The translations under genes and the position numbers were made by a program. Below, piece by piece: positions 41,299 to 50,582 of a stretch of DNA of 64,000 nucleotides; the first letter of the stretch is position 1; every line of letters begins with the position of its first letter. The notes beneath the pieces are model-generated. The model was not told where the DNA came from, made no database searches, and saw only the letters and a program-made list of their open reading frames with translations. This DNA comes from Agromyces humatus. Its GTDB lineage: Bacteria; Actinomycetota; Actinomycetes; Actinomycetales; Microbacteriaceae. The stretch lies in NCBI RefSeq assembly GCF_021228295.1, contig NZ_JAJQPD010000010.1, forward strand, positions 81,787 to 145,786, written 5' to 3'.

Positions 41299-41586
41299 AT
41301 GAAAGCCATCAGAATCGTCGTCGTGGCCGTGATCGTCGCCGCCTGGGTCGTGGCATTGGGAAGCTTCATCAACAGCATCGCCGATGTCTCCACCTTCCCC
41401 GACGTGGCACGGAGCGTCCTGAGTCTGTGGCCAGACCCCGACACGAGCACAGGTACGGTGATCCGGTTCGGAGCGGTGGCCGTGGTGATCGCCGGGATAC
41501 TCGGCTTCCGAGCCCTTGGAAAAGCTGGTGCGCGCCGCGAGCATGCGCGCGACGACTCCGATCAAGTGCCCCTGTCCCAGGAATAG
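41299..41586 (+). CDS. small two-helix membrane protein
   Basis: A 95-residue protein of unknown function with two membrane helices (IRIVVVAVIVAAWVVALGSFI and VIRFGAVAVVIAGILGFRALG) and a charged hydrophilic tail. ATG 41299 is preceded by GAGGAAATGAGAA. It lies ten bases before the sensor kinase gene, so it is probably the first gene of a three-gene unit with the kinase and response regulator; it might be sensed or act as an accessory to the kinase. Confidence 0.65.
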   Translation: MKAIRIVVVAVIVAAWVVALGSFINSIADVSTFPDVARSVLSLWPDPDTSTGTVIRFGAVAVVIAGILGFRALGKAGARREHARDDSDQVPLSQE

Positions 41587-41595
41587 AGTTGCCGG

Positions 41596-42693
41596 GTGAG
41601 CACGCCCGCGACGCATGCAGCCCGACGGCGTCTTCGCGCGCAGAACAGCCGCGGTTATGTAGTCGCACTGGTGGCGATCGGGTTCGCCGGCGCTCTCAGT
41701 TCAACGGGTTGGCAGGACGCGATTCTGGTGGTGCCGAGTCTGGCACTGGCTGCAGCCGTGCTGTTGACGGTCCGGGATCGCCCACCGAATCCGCTCCTGA
41801 TGGTCGGCTCGGCCGTGGTCGGCGTCGCGACGCTGGTGTGGGCTGCGCTCGAGCAGGCGAACCCTGCCGGGTCGGCGGGCATCGCGATCACCGCCGCCGT
41901 ATGGCTGACGCATCGCCGTGCCGGACGCGCGGCGCTGCTCGTTTCCACGTGTCTGGGCATCCTTGCCGTCGCATGCCTTGCCCTTCTCGCCGGCGGGCCG
42001 GATGCTGCCGTCACCGTGGTCCTGCTGACATTCGTCGGCATCGGCTGGGTGCTCGCCGTCGTCGAGAGCGACAACGAGAATCGGCTCGTCGACCTTCTGG
42101 AACAGGCGAAGGACAACGAGCGCGAGCTGTCGATTCTCCGTGAGCGGAACCGTTTCGCCGCCGACCTGCACGACATCCAGGGCCACTCGCTGCATGTGAT
42201 CAAACTCAAGGCTGCCGTGGCGAAACGGCTCCAGCTCACCGACCCCGATCGCACCGCTCAGGAACTGACAGCGATCGAGCGCTTGACGGCAGAGACCATC
42301 GATCAGGCGCGCCGACTGGCAAACTCGACACACGCGCTGGTGCTCGCCGCGGAGTTGGCCAACGCCGTCGAGCTGTTCGGTGCCGCGGGAATCCGCACGC
42401 GGGTCGATCATCCGCAACGTGCGCCCGGTCCCCACGAAACGGAGTTCGCACTCACTCTCCGTGAAGCGACGACCAACATCCTGCGCCACGCCCGTCCCAC
42501 CCTGGTCACCATCTCCATAACGCCTGACCGCCTTGTCGTCCGCAACGACGGTGCAGACCGCGGAAAGGACTCACCCTCGCGGGGCCTCGCCACGCTGGGC
42601 GACCGCATCCGCGAGGCCGGCGGCGTCCTCGATGTGGATCATGCGGATGACACGTTCACACTTTCAGTGAGCTTCGAAAGGGGGCTGTCATGA
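41596..42693 (+). CDS. sensor histidine kinase, HisKA_3 (DesK/NarX-like)
   Basis: A 365-residue kinase. Four to five membrane helices (about residues 20-155) are followed by a coiled linker LLEQAKDNERELSILRERNRFAADLHDIQGHSLHVIKLKAAVAKR holding the phospho-acceptor His in LHDIQGHSLHVI. The ATPase end is LREATTNILRHARPT (N box) and RGLATLGDRIREAGG (G box). Most relatives read LHDxxGH, as here. GTG 41596 is the start. It passes phosphate to the regulator at 42690, which it overlaps by ATGA. The signal is unknown; membrane-embedded sensors of this class often follow envelope or lipid state. Confidence 0.88.
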   Translation: MSTPATHAARRRLRAQNSRGYVVALVAIGFAGALSSTGWQDAILVVPSLALAAAVLLTVRDRPPNPLLMVGSAVVGVATLVWAALEQANPAGSAGIAITAAVWLTHRRAGRAALLVSTCLGILAVACLALLAGGPDAAVTVVLLTFVGIGWVLAVVESDNENRLVDLLEQAKDNERELSILRERNRFAADLHDIQGHSLHVIKLKAAVAKRLQLTDPDRTAQELTAIERLTAETIDQARRLANSTHALVLAAELANAVELFGAAGIRTRVDHPQRAPGPHETEFALTLREATTNILRHARPTLVTISITPDRLVVRNDGADRGKDSPSRGLATLGDRIREAGGVLDVDHADDTFTLSVSFERGLS

Positions 42694-43295
42694 CCGTCGC
42701 CGTGCTCCTCGCCGACGATGAGCGTCTCATCCGCTCCGCTCTTGCGACCCTCCTTCCGCTTGAAGGAGACATCCGCGTAGTCGCTGAAGCCGGCACCGGA
42801 ACAGAAGCCGTGTCCGCATTCGAACGTCATCGTCCCGATGTCGCGGTACTCGACCTCGACATGCCCGAGCGAGATGGCCTGGACGTCGCAGGACACATCC
42901 TCAGCACCTCTCCGGGCCACGCCGTCCTCCTCCTCACGCGTCACGCCCGCCCCGGGACATTACGCAAAGCTCTCCGGCTCGGTGTCCGCGGCTTTCTCGG
43001 CAAAGACGCGGATCCAGCACTCATCGCCGCCGCCATTGTCGAGGTCGCAGCCGGTGGCAGGTACGTGGATGCCACCATCTCCGCACAAGCGCTCATCAGC
43101 GACATCCCACTCACCGAACGGGAAACCGATGTGCTCCGTGTGGCCAGTGACGGGTATTCGGTGCAGGACATCGCTCGCATCCTGCACCTTGCCCCCGGTA
43201 CGGTCAAGAACTACCTCTCGAGTGCCATCGGCAAGACCCACACCACTACCCGTCACGACGCCGCCCGCTATGCCCGTGAACACGACTGGCTGTGA
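42690..43295 (+). CDS. NarL/FixJ-type response regulator
   Basis: A 201-residue regulator. The receiver domain has VLLADDERLIRSAL (acid pocket DD), the phospho-acceptor Asp in VAVLDLDMPERDGLD, Thr in LLLTRHA and Lys in GFLGKDADP. The output domain is a LuxR helix-turn-helix (LTERETDVLRVASDGYSVQDIARILHLAPGTVKNYLSSAIGKT). Partner of the kinase at 41596-42693. No obvious target gene other than its own operon is adjacent; the stem-loop at 41188-41231 could be its site. Confidence 0.92.
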   Translation: MTVAVLLADDERLIRSALATLLPLEGDIRVVAEAGTGTEAVSAFERHRPDVAVLDLDMPERDGLDVAGHILSTSPGHAVLLLTRHARPGTLRKALRLGVRGFLGKDADPALIAAAIVEVAAGGRYVDATISAQALISDIPLTERETDVLRVASDGYSVQDIARILHLAPGTVKNYLSSAIGKTHTTTRHDAARYAREHDWL

Positions 43296-43694
43296 GCGGA
43301 TACGGCCGCACCCGAATGCCGCGCCCGGAGCGTTGCGAGGGCCAGCGACCACCAGCCGCCGGCGCCGGGGACGCCCGCAGACCACGAACTCAAGCCCGCT
43401 CTGCCCCGGCTACAGCCGCAGCTGACCCAGTGGGTGGATCAAGTACCGGAGCGAGTACGCGAGGATCTGTGACCGCCACAGCTCGACCGGCTCGGCGATC
43501 GAGTTCGAGGGCAAGAGCCCGCCGGAACCCGCCATGAATCCGATGTGGCGATCGCATCGACACGTTGCGCATCCGTGTAGGTCCGCTCGCGTGGCACGTG
43601 CCGAGCGTAAGGCGCACCTCGGGCATCCGCCTCTTCAGCGCGGTGTCGCGAGAGACGAGAAGGGACCGGCTGGAGCCGATCCCTTGTCACAACG
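43296..43694. other. about 400 bases without a supported gene
   Basis: Nothing convincing is coded between the response regulator and tRNA-Pro. A minus-strand 41-codon frame at 43410-43535 (MAGSGGLLPSNSIAEPVELW...) has a non-random look and may be the tail of a lost gene, but I recognise no family. No tRNA-end direct repeat, integrase or transposase remnant was seen. Confidence 0.5.
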
Positions 43695-43768
43695 TCGGGA
43701 TGACAGGATTTGAACCTGCGACCCCCTGACCCCCAGTCAGGTGCGCTACCAAGCTGCGCCACATCCCG
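43695..43768 (-). tRNA. tRNA-Pro (anticodon GGG)
   Basis: Read on the minus strand, the acceptor stem CGGGATG pairs with CATCCCG, the anticodon stem CCTGA pairs with TCAGG around a seven-base loop CTGGGGG with anticodon GGG, and the T arm is GCAGGTTCAAATCCTGT. The discriminator base is A; CCA is not encoded. It decodes CCC/CCU proline codons. Confidence 0.96.
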
Positions 43769-43858
43769 ATGTCATCCGCTTCCGCAGAAGACAACTTGAC
43801 TATCATAGCGGCATCCGCAGGGGTGCTCGTGCACTCGGCGCGACCACGGGACATCCGA

Positions 43859-44509
43859 TCAGAGGTACGTGCGAACCTCATCCATGAACCGCTGCGGGTC
43901 GTCGACCCAGATACGCACCGCCGTCACGGCCTGGTCGCCGCCATTGGCTCCGTGCCCGGGCAGGCGCACCACCGTGGGCCGCTCGAGTTCGATCTCGATA
44001 TCGGTCTCGTCGTTGATGCGCATCACGAGCGTGCGAGAGCCGTCGGCCTCGACGAATTTCGGCGACTTGGGCTGGTCGACGCGCCGGTTGCGTGCCACCG
44101 ACGCGATGTCGTCCCAACTGAGCACGATGTCGGTTTCGAGCCCGCCGCGCACGCGAATGCCGTCGGGTCCCACCGTATGGGGCCGCATGAGGTAGGCGCA
44201 GAGCAGCCCGATCATCCACGTGACACCCCAGATGCCGAGCACCAGCAGCGGGATGCGCACGCCCGGCCACGGGTGCACGATCAGGTCGATGATGGGGATC
44301 TCGACGGCCGAGAGCACGATGAAGACGATGAGGATGGTGAGCACCGGCTTGTGGAAGCCGAAGCCCACCGCGCCGTGCGGAATCGCCGGACGCCGCGCCA
44401 CGAATCGGGCGATGCTCGCATAGATGCGCAGTTCGAACATCAGCACGCGTTTCGCGAGCCTGCCGACGCGACGCCAGACGGATGTCTCGGGGCGGGACGT
44501 GATCGTCAT
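43859..44509 (-). CDS. membrane protein with PH-like domain, unknown function
   Basis: A 216-residue protein with two central membrane helices (VLTILIVFIVLSAVEIPIIDLIV and IPLLVLGIWGVTWMIGLLCAYLM) and a cytosolic C-terminal domain of beta strands (GPDGIRVRGGLETDIVLSWDDIASVARNRR, TLVMRINDETDIEIEL). This pattern resembles bacterial PH-like domains. It is coupled to the upstream MarR gene by ATGA overlap, which suggests that MarR controls it. The ATG is at 44509. Confidence 0.7.
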   Translation of the reverse strand: MTITSRPETSVWRRVGRLAKRVLMFELRIYASIARFVARRPAIPHGAVGFGFHKPVLTILIVFIVLSAVEIPIIDLIVHPWPGVRIPLLVLGIWGVTWMIGLLCAYLMRPHTVGPDGIRVRGGLETDIVLSWDDIASVARNRRVDQPKSPKFVEADGSRTLVMRINDETDIEIELERPTVVRLPGHGANGGDQAVTAVRIWVDDPQRFMDEVRTYL

Positions 44510-44964
44510 GGTCGCGGGCTCGCTTCGCCTTCGGCAGCGACGAGCTCGCGCAGACGCCCGGCGATCGCCTCGATGCCTCGCACGAGCGCATCGCGATCTG
44601 CGGGGGCGACGGCGCCGAGCAGGTCGGCTGAGAGCGCGGCGTGGTCGGCCTGCATCTGCTGCATCATCTGTCGAGCGGATGCCGCGAGCGAGACGATGAT
44701 CGCACGCCGGTCGGTCGGATGCGGGGTGCGAGTGACGTAGCCGCCCGCCTCGAGCGCATCGACGAGCCCGGTGATGTTGCGGGCACTCACCTCGAGCCGT
44801 TCGGCGAGCGCGTGCTGCGTCGACGGGCCGGCCGCGACGAGATCCCAGAGCACCCGCACGCGTGCCGTGGTGAGCGGCGTGCCGTCGAACGCACGAGCCA
44901 CGTCCTTCTGGAAGAGCTCGCTCACTTCGAGCAGCCGGTCGAGCACGGTGATCTCGGGAGTCAT
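44506..44964 (-). CDS. MarR-family transcriptional regulator
   Basis: A 152-residue MarR protein: LTTARVRVLWDLVAAGPSTQHALAERLEVSARNITGLVDALEAGGYVTRTPHPTDRRAIIVSLAA is the complete winged helix with the DxRxxxxxLT-like wing (DRRAIIVSL). It forms dimers that usually repress their own operon until a small lipophilic ligand or oxidant binds. The inverted repeat at 44969-44999 lies directly before its ATG. Divergent from a GNAT gene, and coupled downstream to the membrane protein at 43859. Confidence 0.9.
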   Translation of the reverse strand: MTPEITVLDRLLEVSELFQKDVARAFDGTPLTTARVRVLWDLVAAGPSTQHALAERLEVSARNITGLVDALEAGGYVTRTPHPTDRRAIIVSLAASARQMMQQMQADHAALSADLLGAVAPADRDALVRGIEAIAGRLRELVAAEGEASPRP

Positions 44965-44968
44965 ATTA

Positions 44969-44999
44969 GTGATGATAGTACATTGTTACCTATCTTCAC
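44969..44999. promoter_or_regulatory. inverted repeat before the MarR gene, candidate operator
   Basis: GTGATGATAG (44969-44978) and CTATCTTCAC (44990-44999) match in 9 of 10 inverted positions, with an AT-rich centre that also contains ATAGTAC/GTTACCTAT symmetry. It starts five bases upstream of the MarR start codon and is well placed to control both divergent genes. Confidence 0.5.
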
Positions 45000-45052
45000 G
45001 ATATCTCCCTCGGGTGATGCTGAATGTCGCTGGTCACCGATAGCGTTGCCGC

Positions 45053-45676
45053 ATGATGACCGAGGTGACCGACGATCTCGAGCCGGCGCCGCTGCGCGTC
45101 GTTCCCGCCGACACCGCACCGTTCGCAGATGTCGAGGCGGTGTTCGGCACCAAGGGCGACCCCGCGCACTGCTGGTGCCAGTGGTACAAGATTCCGGGCA
45201 GCGATTGGCGCAGGTTCGGCGACGAGGCATTGAGCGACCGGCTCGAGGCGCAGCTGCACTCCCCCGGCGCCGGCCCCGGTCTGCTCGCCTACGACGGCGA
45301 CGTGCCGGTCGGGTGGTGCGCGGTCGAGCTCAGAGCCAATCTCACTCGGCTGAAGCGCACGCGCATCGTCGCCGACCACACGCCGAATCCCGACCTCGAC
45401 GAGCCCGAGATCTGGTCGGTGTCGTGCTTCGTCGTGCCGCGTGCCTATCGACGACGCGGAGTCGGTCGCGCGCTGGCCGAGGCGGCAGTCGAGTTCGCGC
45501 GTGCGAACGGCGGCCGCATCGTCGAGGGCTACGCGATCGATCCGACGAAGCGCGAGAAGATCCCCGCGGCCGATCTCTTCCACGGCACGGTGTCGATGTT
45601 CGTCGACGCCGGCTTCACCGAGGTCGCGCGGCCGAACCCCGACCGCGCGATCATGCAGCTCCGGCTCCGCGACTGA
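45053..45676 (+). CDS. GNAT-family N-acetyltransferase
   Basis: A 207-residue acetyltransferase of the subgroup with an N-terminal HCWCQWYKI motif (Cys/Trp-rich), the central SVSCFVVPRAYRRRGVGRALAEAAVEFARANGG acetyl-CoA site and C-terminal FVDAGFTEVARPNPDRAIMQL. Substrate unknown. The start is ATG 45053 or the adjacent ATG 45056. It is divergent from the MarR operon and might be its target. Confidence 0.83.
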   Translation: MMTEVTDDLEPAPLRVVPADTAPFADVEAVFGTKGDPAHCWCQWYKIPGSDWRRFGDEALSDRLEAQLHSPGAGPGLLAYDGDVPVGWCAVELRANLTRLKRTRIVADHTPNPDLDEPEIWSVSCFVVPRAYRRRGVGRALAEAAVEFARANGGRIVEGYAIDPTKREKIPAADLFHGTVSMFVDAGFTEVARPNPDRAIMQLRLRD

Positions 45677-45732
45677 ACCCGAACGACCAGCGCGCACACC
45701 GCCCGCTCAGCCGTTCGTGGTGTACTCCACGC

Positions 45733-46167
45733 ATGGGCTCGCTCGCCGATGTCGGCTACCGCACCATGTCGCACGCGCACGCGGCGCTGCTGCGACTGAG
45801 CCGGTGGCGCCTCGGAGCGACCGTCATCGGAATGCCGATCGTCGAACTGCGCACGATCGGGCGGCGAAGTGGCCGGTCGCGTTCGGTCATTCTCTCGACA
45901 CCGCTCGTCGATGGCGAACGGATCGTGCTCGTGGCATCGCGAGGCGGTGCCGATCACCATCCCTCTTGGTACCGCAATCTCGTGGCGAACCCCATGGTCG
46001 AACTCACGATGCATGGCGCCACGCGACCGATGCGCGCGAGGACGGCCGACCCCGTGGAACGAGCCGAGCTCTGGCCCAGGGTTGTGCGTGCCAATGGTGG
46101 CTACGAGGGCTACCAGCGCCGCACGGCACGCCAGATCCCGCTCGTCGTCTGCGAGCCCCGGCACTGA
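45733..46167 (+). CDS. deazaflavin-dependent nitroreductase family protein
   Basis: A 144-residue Ddn-like split-barrel protein: VELRTIGRRSGRSRSVILSTPLVDGERIVLVASRGGADHHPSWYRNLVANPMVELTMHG carries the conserved RSG, GG..HPSWY.NL and PxVEV-type elements of F420-binding members. It is shorter than the paralogue at 8351-8857 and lacks its N-terminal amphipathic region. The ATG at 45733 is chosen because family similarity starts there; the frame is open far upstream. Confidence 0.78.
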   Translation: MGSLADVGYRTMSHAHAALLRLSRWRLGATVIGMPIVELRTIGRRSGRSRSVILSTPLVDGERIVLVASRGGADHHPSWYRNLVANPMVELTMHGATRPMRARTADPVERAELWPRVVRANGGYEGYQRRTARQIPLVVCEPRH

Positions 46168-46194
46168 GCTCACGGGCAGGGGCGCGGTGCCGCC

Positions 46195-47115
46195 TCACCG
46201 CGATGCCCACTCCTTCGCGGCGCGACGCAGCTTGGCCCTGACGTGGCCCAGCCCGTGCAGGCGCTCCGTCGCGCGGCGGTCGGCGGAGTCTGCCAGCAGG
46301 CCGAGCAGCGCCACGGGTTCGCCCCGGTGGGCCGCATGCGCCGCCGACCGCCGCACATGCTCGGCGAACAGCACCTCGTCACGATGGTCTCCGAGCACGT
46401 CGTGCAGGTCCTCGCCCGCCTCGGCGAGCGCAGCCGCCCGCTCGTCGAAGAGGGCGAGGGGCTCTCTCGTGACAGCCTCGGCGGCGTAGCGGAGGCGTCG
46501 CCCGGCCTTGCGCACCGCGTGCAGCGCTTCGATGTCGGAGTCGGCATCGGACGGGGAGCCCAGTCGATCCGCCCGGCCGACCGTGCGTTTCGCCTCCTGC
46601 TCGAGGAGGGCACCCAGGACCTCGTCGGCGCGCCCCGCCGCGCGCGGCGACAGCGGTGGGGTGTCGAGGAAGTCGGCGAGCATCCGCCGCCTGGCGGCGG
46701 CTCGCGACATCCGTTGCCGTGCCGCGAACCGTGCGTGGGCGAGTCGATGCGCCTCGAGCTCCGCGTCGACGAGTCGCGAGCGCACCGCGGCCAGCATGTC
46801 GGGCGCCGAATCGTCGGGCGCCTCGTCGAGCGCTCGCTCGGCGACGTGCACGCGCACCTCGATGTCGCGCACGGTGCCGAGCTCACTGCCGAACTCGCGG
46901 TAGCGCCGCCGGATCCGCTCGGCGACGGAGGGGTCGAACAGCGGACCGAAGGCGGCGAGGATGCTGCGAAGGCGGCGCACACGCGTGCGAAGCTGGTGCA
47001 CCGCGTCGGGCTCGTCGGCGAGCGCGGCGGGCTCCAGGGCATCGAGCTCCTCGGCGATCGCCCGGAGTGCCGCCACGATCGCGGAGCCGGCGTCGAGCGT
47101 GTGCGGCACTGCCAT
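46195..47115 (-). CDS. CHAD domain protein
   Basis: A 306-residue helical CHAD protein: VHQLRTRVRRLRSILAAF near residue 40 and LHAVRKAGRRLRYAAEAV near 205 are the two conserved His-containing Arg-rich motifs that bind polyphosphate. No CYTH phosphatase domain is fused. The protein is probably associated with polyphosphate granules. ATG 47115 is followed directly by the core. It is separated from der by 127 bases without a gene, so the housekeeping cluster probably ends at der. Confidence 0.85.
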   Translation of the reverse strand: MAVPHTLDAGSAIVAALRAIAEELDALEPAALADEPDAVHQLRTRVRRLRSILAAFGPLFDPSVAERIRRRYREFGSELGTVRDIEVRVHVAERALDEAPDDSAPDMLAAVRSRLVDAELEAHRLAHARFAARQRMSRAAARRRMLADFLDTPPLSPRAAGRADEVLGALLEQEAKRTVGRADRLGSPSDADSDIEALHAVRKAGRRLRYAAEAVTREPLALFDERAAALAEAGEDLHDVLGDHRDEVLFAEHVRRSAAHAAHRGEPVALLGLLADSADRRATERLHGLGHVRAKLRRAAKEWASR

Positions 47116-47242
47116 GACCCCACGCTACGCCGCGGCGCCCGCCCGACGCCGCAACCGAACGCCGGATTCGCTCTCCGATGCCGAGCGGCCCCGTGCGGCT
47201 GGCGGGCTGCACCCGCACGGTCAGCTCGACGGGATCTGGTGC

Positions 47243-48760
47243 CTACCGCTGCCGGCGCTCGCGCACCCGCATGTTGACGACGATCGGCGAACCCTCGAAG
47301 CCGTAGATCTCGCGCAGGCGCCGCTGGATGAACCGGCGATAGCCCGGGTCGAGGAACCCCGTCGTGAACAGCACGAATGTCGGCGGGCGGCTCGCCGCCT
47401 GAGTCCCGAACAGGATGCGGGGCTGCTTGCCGCCGCGCACCGGATGGGGGTGCTCCTGCGTGAGTTCGGTGAGGAACGCGTTGAACTTGCCGGTCGCGAT
47501 GCGCGTGTCCCACGACTCGAGTGCGGTCTCGAGGGCGGGCACGAGCTTCTCGAGGTGCCGGCCGGTGCGAGCCGAGATGTTCACGCGCGGCGCCCACGCG
47601 ACGTGATGCAGGTCTTGATCGATCTCGCGCTCGAGGTAACGGCGGCGGTCGTCGTCGAGCAGGTCCCACTTGTTGTAGGCGAGCACGAGCGCGCGGCCCG
47701 ACTCGAGCACGAGGTCGATGATGCGCACATCCTGCTCGGAGATCGGCTGCGAGACATCGAGCAGCACCACGGCGACCTCGGCCTTCTCGAGCGCGGCCTG
47801 CGTGCGCAGCGACGCGTAGAAGTCGGCTCCCTGCTGCAGGTGCACCCGGCGGCGGATGCCGGCGGTGTCGACGAAGCGCCAGATCTTGCCGCCGAGCTCG
47901 ATCTGCTCATCGACCGGGTCGCGGGTGGTGCCGGCGAGTTCGTTCACGACGACACGCTCTTCGCCGGCCGCCTTGTTCAGCAGCGAGCTCTTGCCCACGT
48001 TCGGGCGGCCGAGGATCGCGACGCGGCGGGGGCCGCCGAACTCGTCCTTGGCCACGGCCGAGACCTGCGGCAGCACCTTGAACACCTCTTCGAGCATGTC
48101 GGCCACACCGCGGCCGTGCAGCGCCGACACCGGGTAGGGCTCGCCGAGTCCCAGATTCCACAGTGCGGCGGCCTCGGGCTCCTGACGGGCGTCGTCGACC
48201 TTGTTGGCCACGAGGAACACCGGCTTGTTCGACTTGCGCAGCAGGCGAACGACGTGCTCGTCGGTCGCGGTCGCCCCGACGGTCGCGTCGACCACGAACA
48301 TGACCACGTCGCAGAGGTCGATCGCGACCTCGGCCTGCGCGGCCACCGATGCGTCGATGCCTCTTGCGTCGGGTTCCCACCCGCCGGTGTCGACGAGCGT
48401 GAATCGCCGGTCGAGGAACTCGCCCTTGTACGAGACCCGGTCGCGGGTGACGCCCGGGGTGTCTTCGACGACGGCCTCACGGCGGCCGAGAATGCGGTTC
48501 ACGAGCGCGGACTTGCCGACGTTCGGCCGGCCGACGATCGCGATCACCGGCAGCGCCGGCAGGTAGCGGATACCCTCTTCGCCCTCTTCCGAGAGTTCGA
48601 GCACCTCGAGGTCGTCTTCGTCGAGCTCGTAGTCGGAGAGTCCCGAGCGCAGGGCTGCGGCTCTCTGGTCGGCAAGGTCGTCGTCGACGTCGGCAAGCCG
48701 TTCGGCGAGATCGTCGGCGACGATCTCCTCGTCGTCGTACTCGTCGCGCTGGTCGGTCAT
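47243..48760 (-). CDS. der: ribosome-associated GTPase Der (EngA)
   Basis: A 505-residue double GTPase needed for 50S ribosome assembly. G domain 1: [21 protein letters not shown] domain 2: [20 protein letters not shown]. The KH-like C-terminal domain ends [13 protein letters not shown]. An acidic N-terminal extension of about 70 residues ([12 protein letters not shown]...) precedes the first domain, as usual in actinobacterial Der. ATG 48760. Last gene of the conserved cluster, after cmk. Confidence 0.97.
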   Translation of the reverse strand: MTDQRDEYDDEEIVADDLAERLADVDDDLADQRAAALRSGLSDYELDEDDLEVLELSEEGEEGIRYLPALPVIAIVGRPNVGKSALVNRILGRREAVVEDTPGVTRDRVSYKGEFLDRRFTLVDTGGWEPDARGIDASVAAQAEVAIDLCDVVMFVVDATVGATATDEHVVRLLRKSNKPVFLVANKVDDARQEPEAAALWNLGLGEPYPVSALHGRGVADMLEEVFKVLPQVSAVAKDEFGGPRRVAILGRPNVGKSSLLNKAAGEERVVVNELAGTTRDPVDEQIELGGKIWRFVDTAGIRRRVHLQQGADFYASLRTQAALEKAEVAVVLLDVSQPISEQDVRIIDLVLESGRALVLAYNKWDLLDDDRRRYLEREIDQDLHHVAWAPRVNISARTGRHLEKLVPALETALESWDTRIATGKFNAFLTELTQEHPHPVRGGKQPRILFGTQAASRPPTFVLFTTGFLDPGYRRFIQRRLREIYGFEGSPIVVNMRVRERRQR

Positions 48761-48813
48761 TTCGTCTCCTCAAGTCGGCAGGCTGCGTCGTCACGACGCG
48801 AGCCCCGCTCTAT

Positions 48814-49503
48814 TCAACCAGTGACCGGCTGAAAGGATCGGATGACCCCGATCACGGCCTCCACCGTCTGGTCGAAGTCGAGCTTCGTCGAGTCGACGGT
48901 GGTCACCCCTTCGGCGGCGGTCATGAAGTCGACGACCCGCGCGTCGGCCTCGTCGCGACGGCGGATCTGCTCGCCCACATCGGCCGTCGACGAGCCGACG
49001 AGCTCGGCTGAGCGTCGCGCCGCGCGCACTTCGGGCGAGGCCGTCAGCAGGATGCGCACCGGGGCGTCGGGCGCGACGACCGTGGTGATGTCGCGACCCT
49101 CGACGACGATGCCGGGCCGGGATTCGCCGGCCATGCTCGAGCGGAACTGCTCGATGAGGTACGTGCGCACTTCGGGAACGCGCGCCACGCGGCTCACCAC
49201 CGCCGAGATCCGCGGGTCGCGGATCGCGTCGGTCACCTCGGTCTCGCCGACGTGCACGGCGTACCCAGTCGGGTCGGTGCCGATTCGGTAGTCGAAGCTC
49301 GCAAGGCTCGAGATGACGGATGCCGCGTCATCGGTGTCGACGCCCGACGCCTCGGCGTGCCAGGCGAGGGCCCGGTAGGCCGCACCGGTGTCGAGGAACC
49401 CGTAGCCGAGGCGGCGAGCCACCTCTTTCGACACGCTCGACTTGCCGCTGCCCGCGGGTCCGTCGACGGCGACCACGAATGGGATGACGGGTGACACGTT
49501 CAA
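48814..49503 (-). CDS. cmk: cytidylate kinase
   Basis: A 229-residue (d)CMP kinase: P-loop [67 protein letters not shown] and RRDEADA are the family motifs. It supplies CDP/dCDP for nucleic acid and lipid synthesis. The start is TTG 49503, which overlaps the tyrA stop (TTGA); GTG at 49497 is an alternative. Part of tyrA-cmk-der. Confidence 0.95.
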   Translation of the reverse strand: MNVSPVIPFVVAVDGPAGSGKSSVSKEVARRLGYGFLDTGAAYRALAWHAEASGVDTDDAASVISSLASFDYRIGTDPTGYAVHVGETEVTDAIRDPRISAVVSRVARVPEVRTYLIEQFRSSMAGESRPGIVVEGRDITTVVAPDAPVRILLTASPEVRAARRSAELVGSSTADVGEQIRRRDEADARVVDFMTAAEGVTTVDSTKLDFDQTVEAVIGVIRSFQPVTG

Positions 49504-50582
49504 CCTGCAATCCGCCAGCCGCGCGCGGCCAGCTCATCGGTGAGGCGCTCGAGCACCTCGGGGAGTACGGAGATCTCGGCGAGACCGACCTGGGCGCCCG
49601 GCGAGTGCTCGAGCCGCAGGTCCTCGATGTTGGCGTCGGCGTCGCCGACGTCGTTGAAGAGCTTCGCGAGCTGCCCGGGCCGGTCGTCGACCATCACGGT
49701 GAGGCTCGCGTAGCGGCGGTCGACGCCGTGCTTGCCGGGCAGCCGCTCGAGGCCGGTGTTGCCGCCGAAGAGCTCTTCGGCGACGCGGCGGCGCGCGCCC
49801 GGGGCATCCATGTTCTCGAGCGCGTCGATGAACCGGTCGAGGTCGTCGCGGTACCCGCGCAGGATCTCGACGACCGGCTGCGCGTTCTGGCCGAGGATCT
49901 GCACCCAGAGCTCGGGGTCGCTCGCGGCGATGCGCGTGACGTCGCGCAGGCCCTGCCCGGCGAGGTTCACCGACGTGTGCGGCGCCTCGATGAGCCGGCG
50001 CGCCATGAGGCTCGACACGACCTGCGGCACGTGCGAGACGAGCGCGACGGCCGCGTCGTGCTGCTCGGGGGTGAGCTCGACGAGCGTCGCACCGAGATCG
50101 AGGATGAGGTCGTCGATCGCGGCGGCGTCCTGATACGAGACATTGCCGTGATCGACCACGACCCACGGGCGCCCGACGAACAGGTCGGCACGACCCGACA
50201 TGGGCCCGCCCCGCTCGCGACCGGCCATCGGGTGCGTGCCGATGTAGCGCGACAGGTCGGCGCCTCGGTCGCGCAGGTCTTCGTAGACGGCCACCTTCAC
50301 GCTCGCGACATCCGTCACGATCGCCTCGGGGAAAGCGTCGAGCTCGGCAGCGACTACGTCGGCGGTGACGTCGGGCGGAACGCACACGACGATGAGCTGC
50401 GGCCGGTCGCCGGGCGCTGCGGGCCTGCCCGCGCCGTAGTCGGCCGCGATCGCGAGGTGCGTCGGCGACGCGTCGGCGAGGACCACCTCGATGCCCTTCG
50501 CCCGCAGCCCCAAGCCGATGCTCGCACCCAGCAGGCCGACGCCGACGACACGAACCGGTCCGGTCAGACGGGATTCGGTCAC
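49500..50582 (-). CDS. tyrA: prephenate dehydrogenase
   Basis: A 360-residue TyrA that oxidatively decarboxylates prephenate to 4-hydroxyphenylpyruvate for tyrosine. Rossmann start [68 protein letters not shown] and a C-terminal ACT domain ([31 protein letters not shown]), which usually binds tyrosine for feedback control. GTG start overlaps rluB's TGA (GTGA). Confidence 0.95.
   Translation of the reverse strand: MTESRLTGPVRVVGVGLLGASIGLGLRAKGIEVVLADASPTHLAIAADYGAGRPAAPGDRPQLIVVCVPPDVTADVVAAELDAFPEAIVTDVASVKVAVYEDLRDRGADLSRYIGTHPMAGRERGGPMSGRADLFVGRPWVVVDHGNVSYQDAAAIDDLILDLGATLVELTPEQHDAAVALVSHVPQVVSSLMARRLIEAPHTSVNLAGQGLRDVTRIAASDPELWVQILGQNAQPVVEILRGYRDDLDRFIDALENMDAPGARRRVAEELFGGNTGLERLPGKHGVDRRYASLTVMVDDRPGQLAKLFNDVGDADANIEDLRLEHSPGAQVGLAEISVLPEVLERLTDELAARGWRIAG

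Noticed and set aside
43410..43535. 41-codon minus-strand frame after the response regulator
   Set aside because: Looks non-random but matches no family I know, has no clear ribosome site, and is too short to call.
43695..43768. tRNA-Pro as an integration site for an island covering the two-component system
   Set aside because: No direct repeat of the tRNA 3' end, integrase or phage gene was found in the window on the tRNA's 3' side.
46961..48832. Very long plus-strand frame opposite der
   Set aside because: Antisense shadow caused by high GC; der is unmistakable on the other strand.
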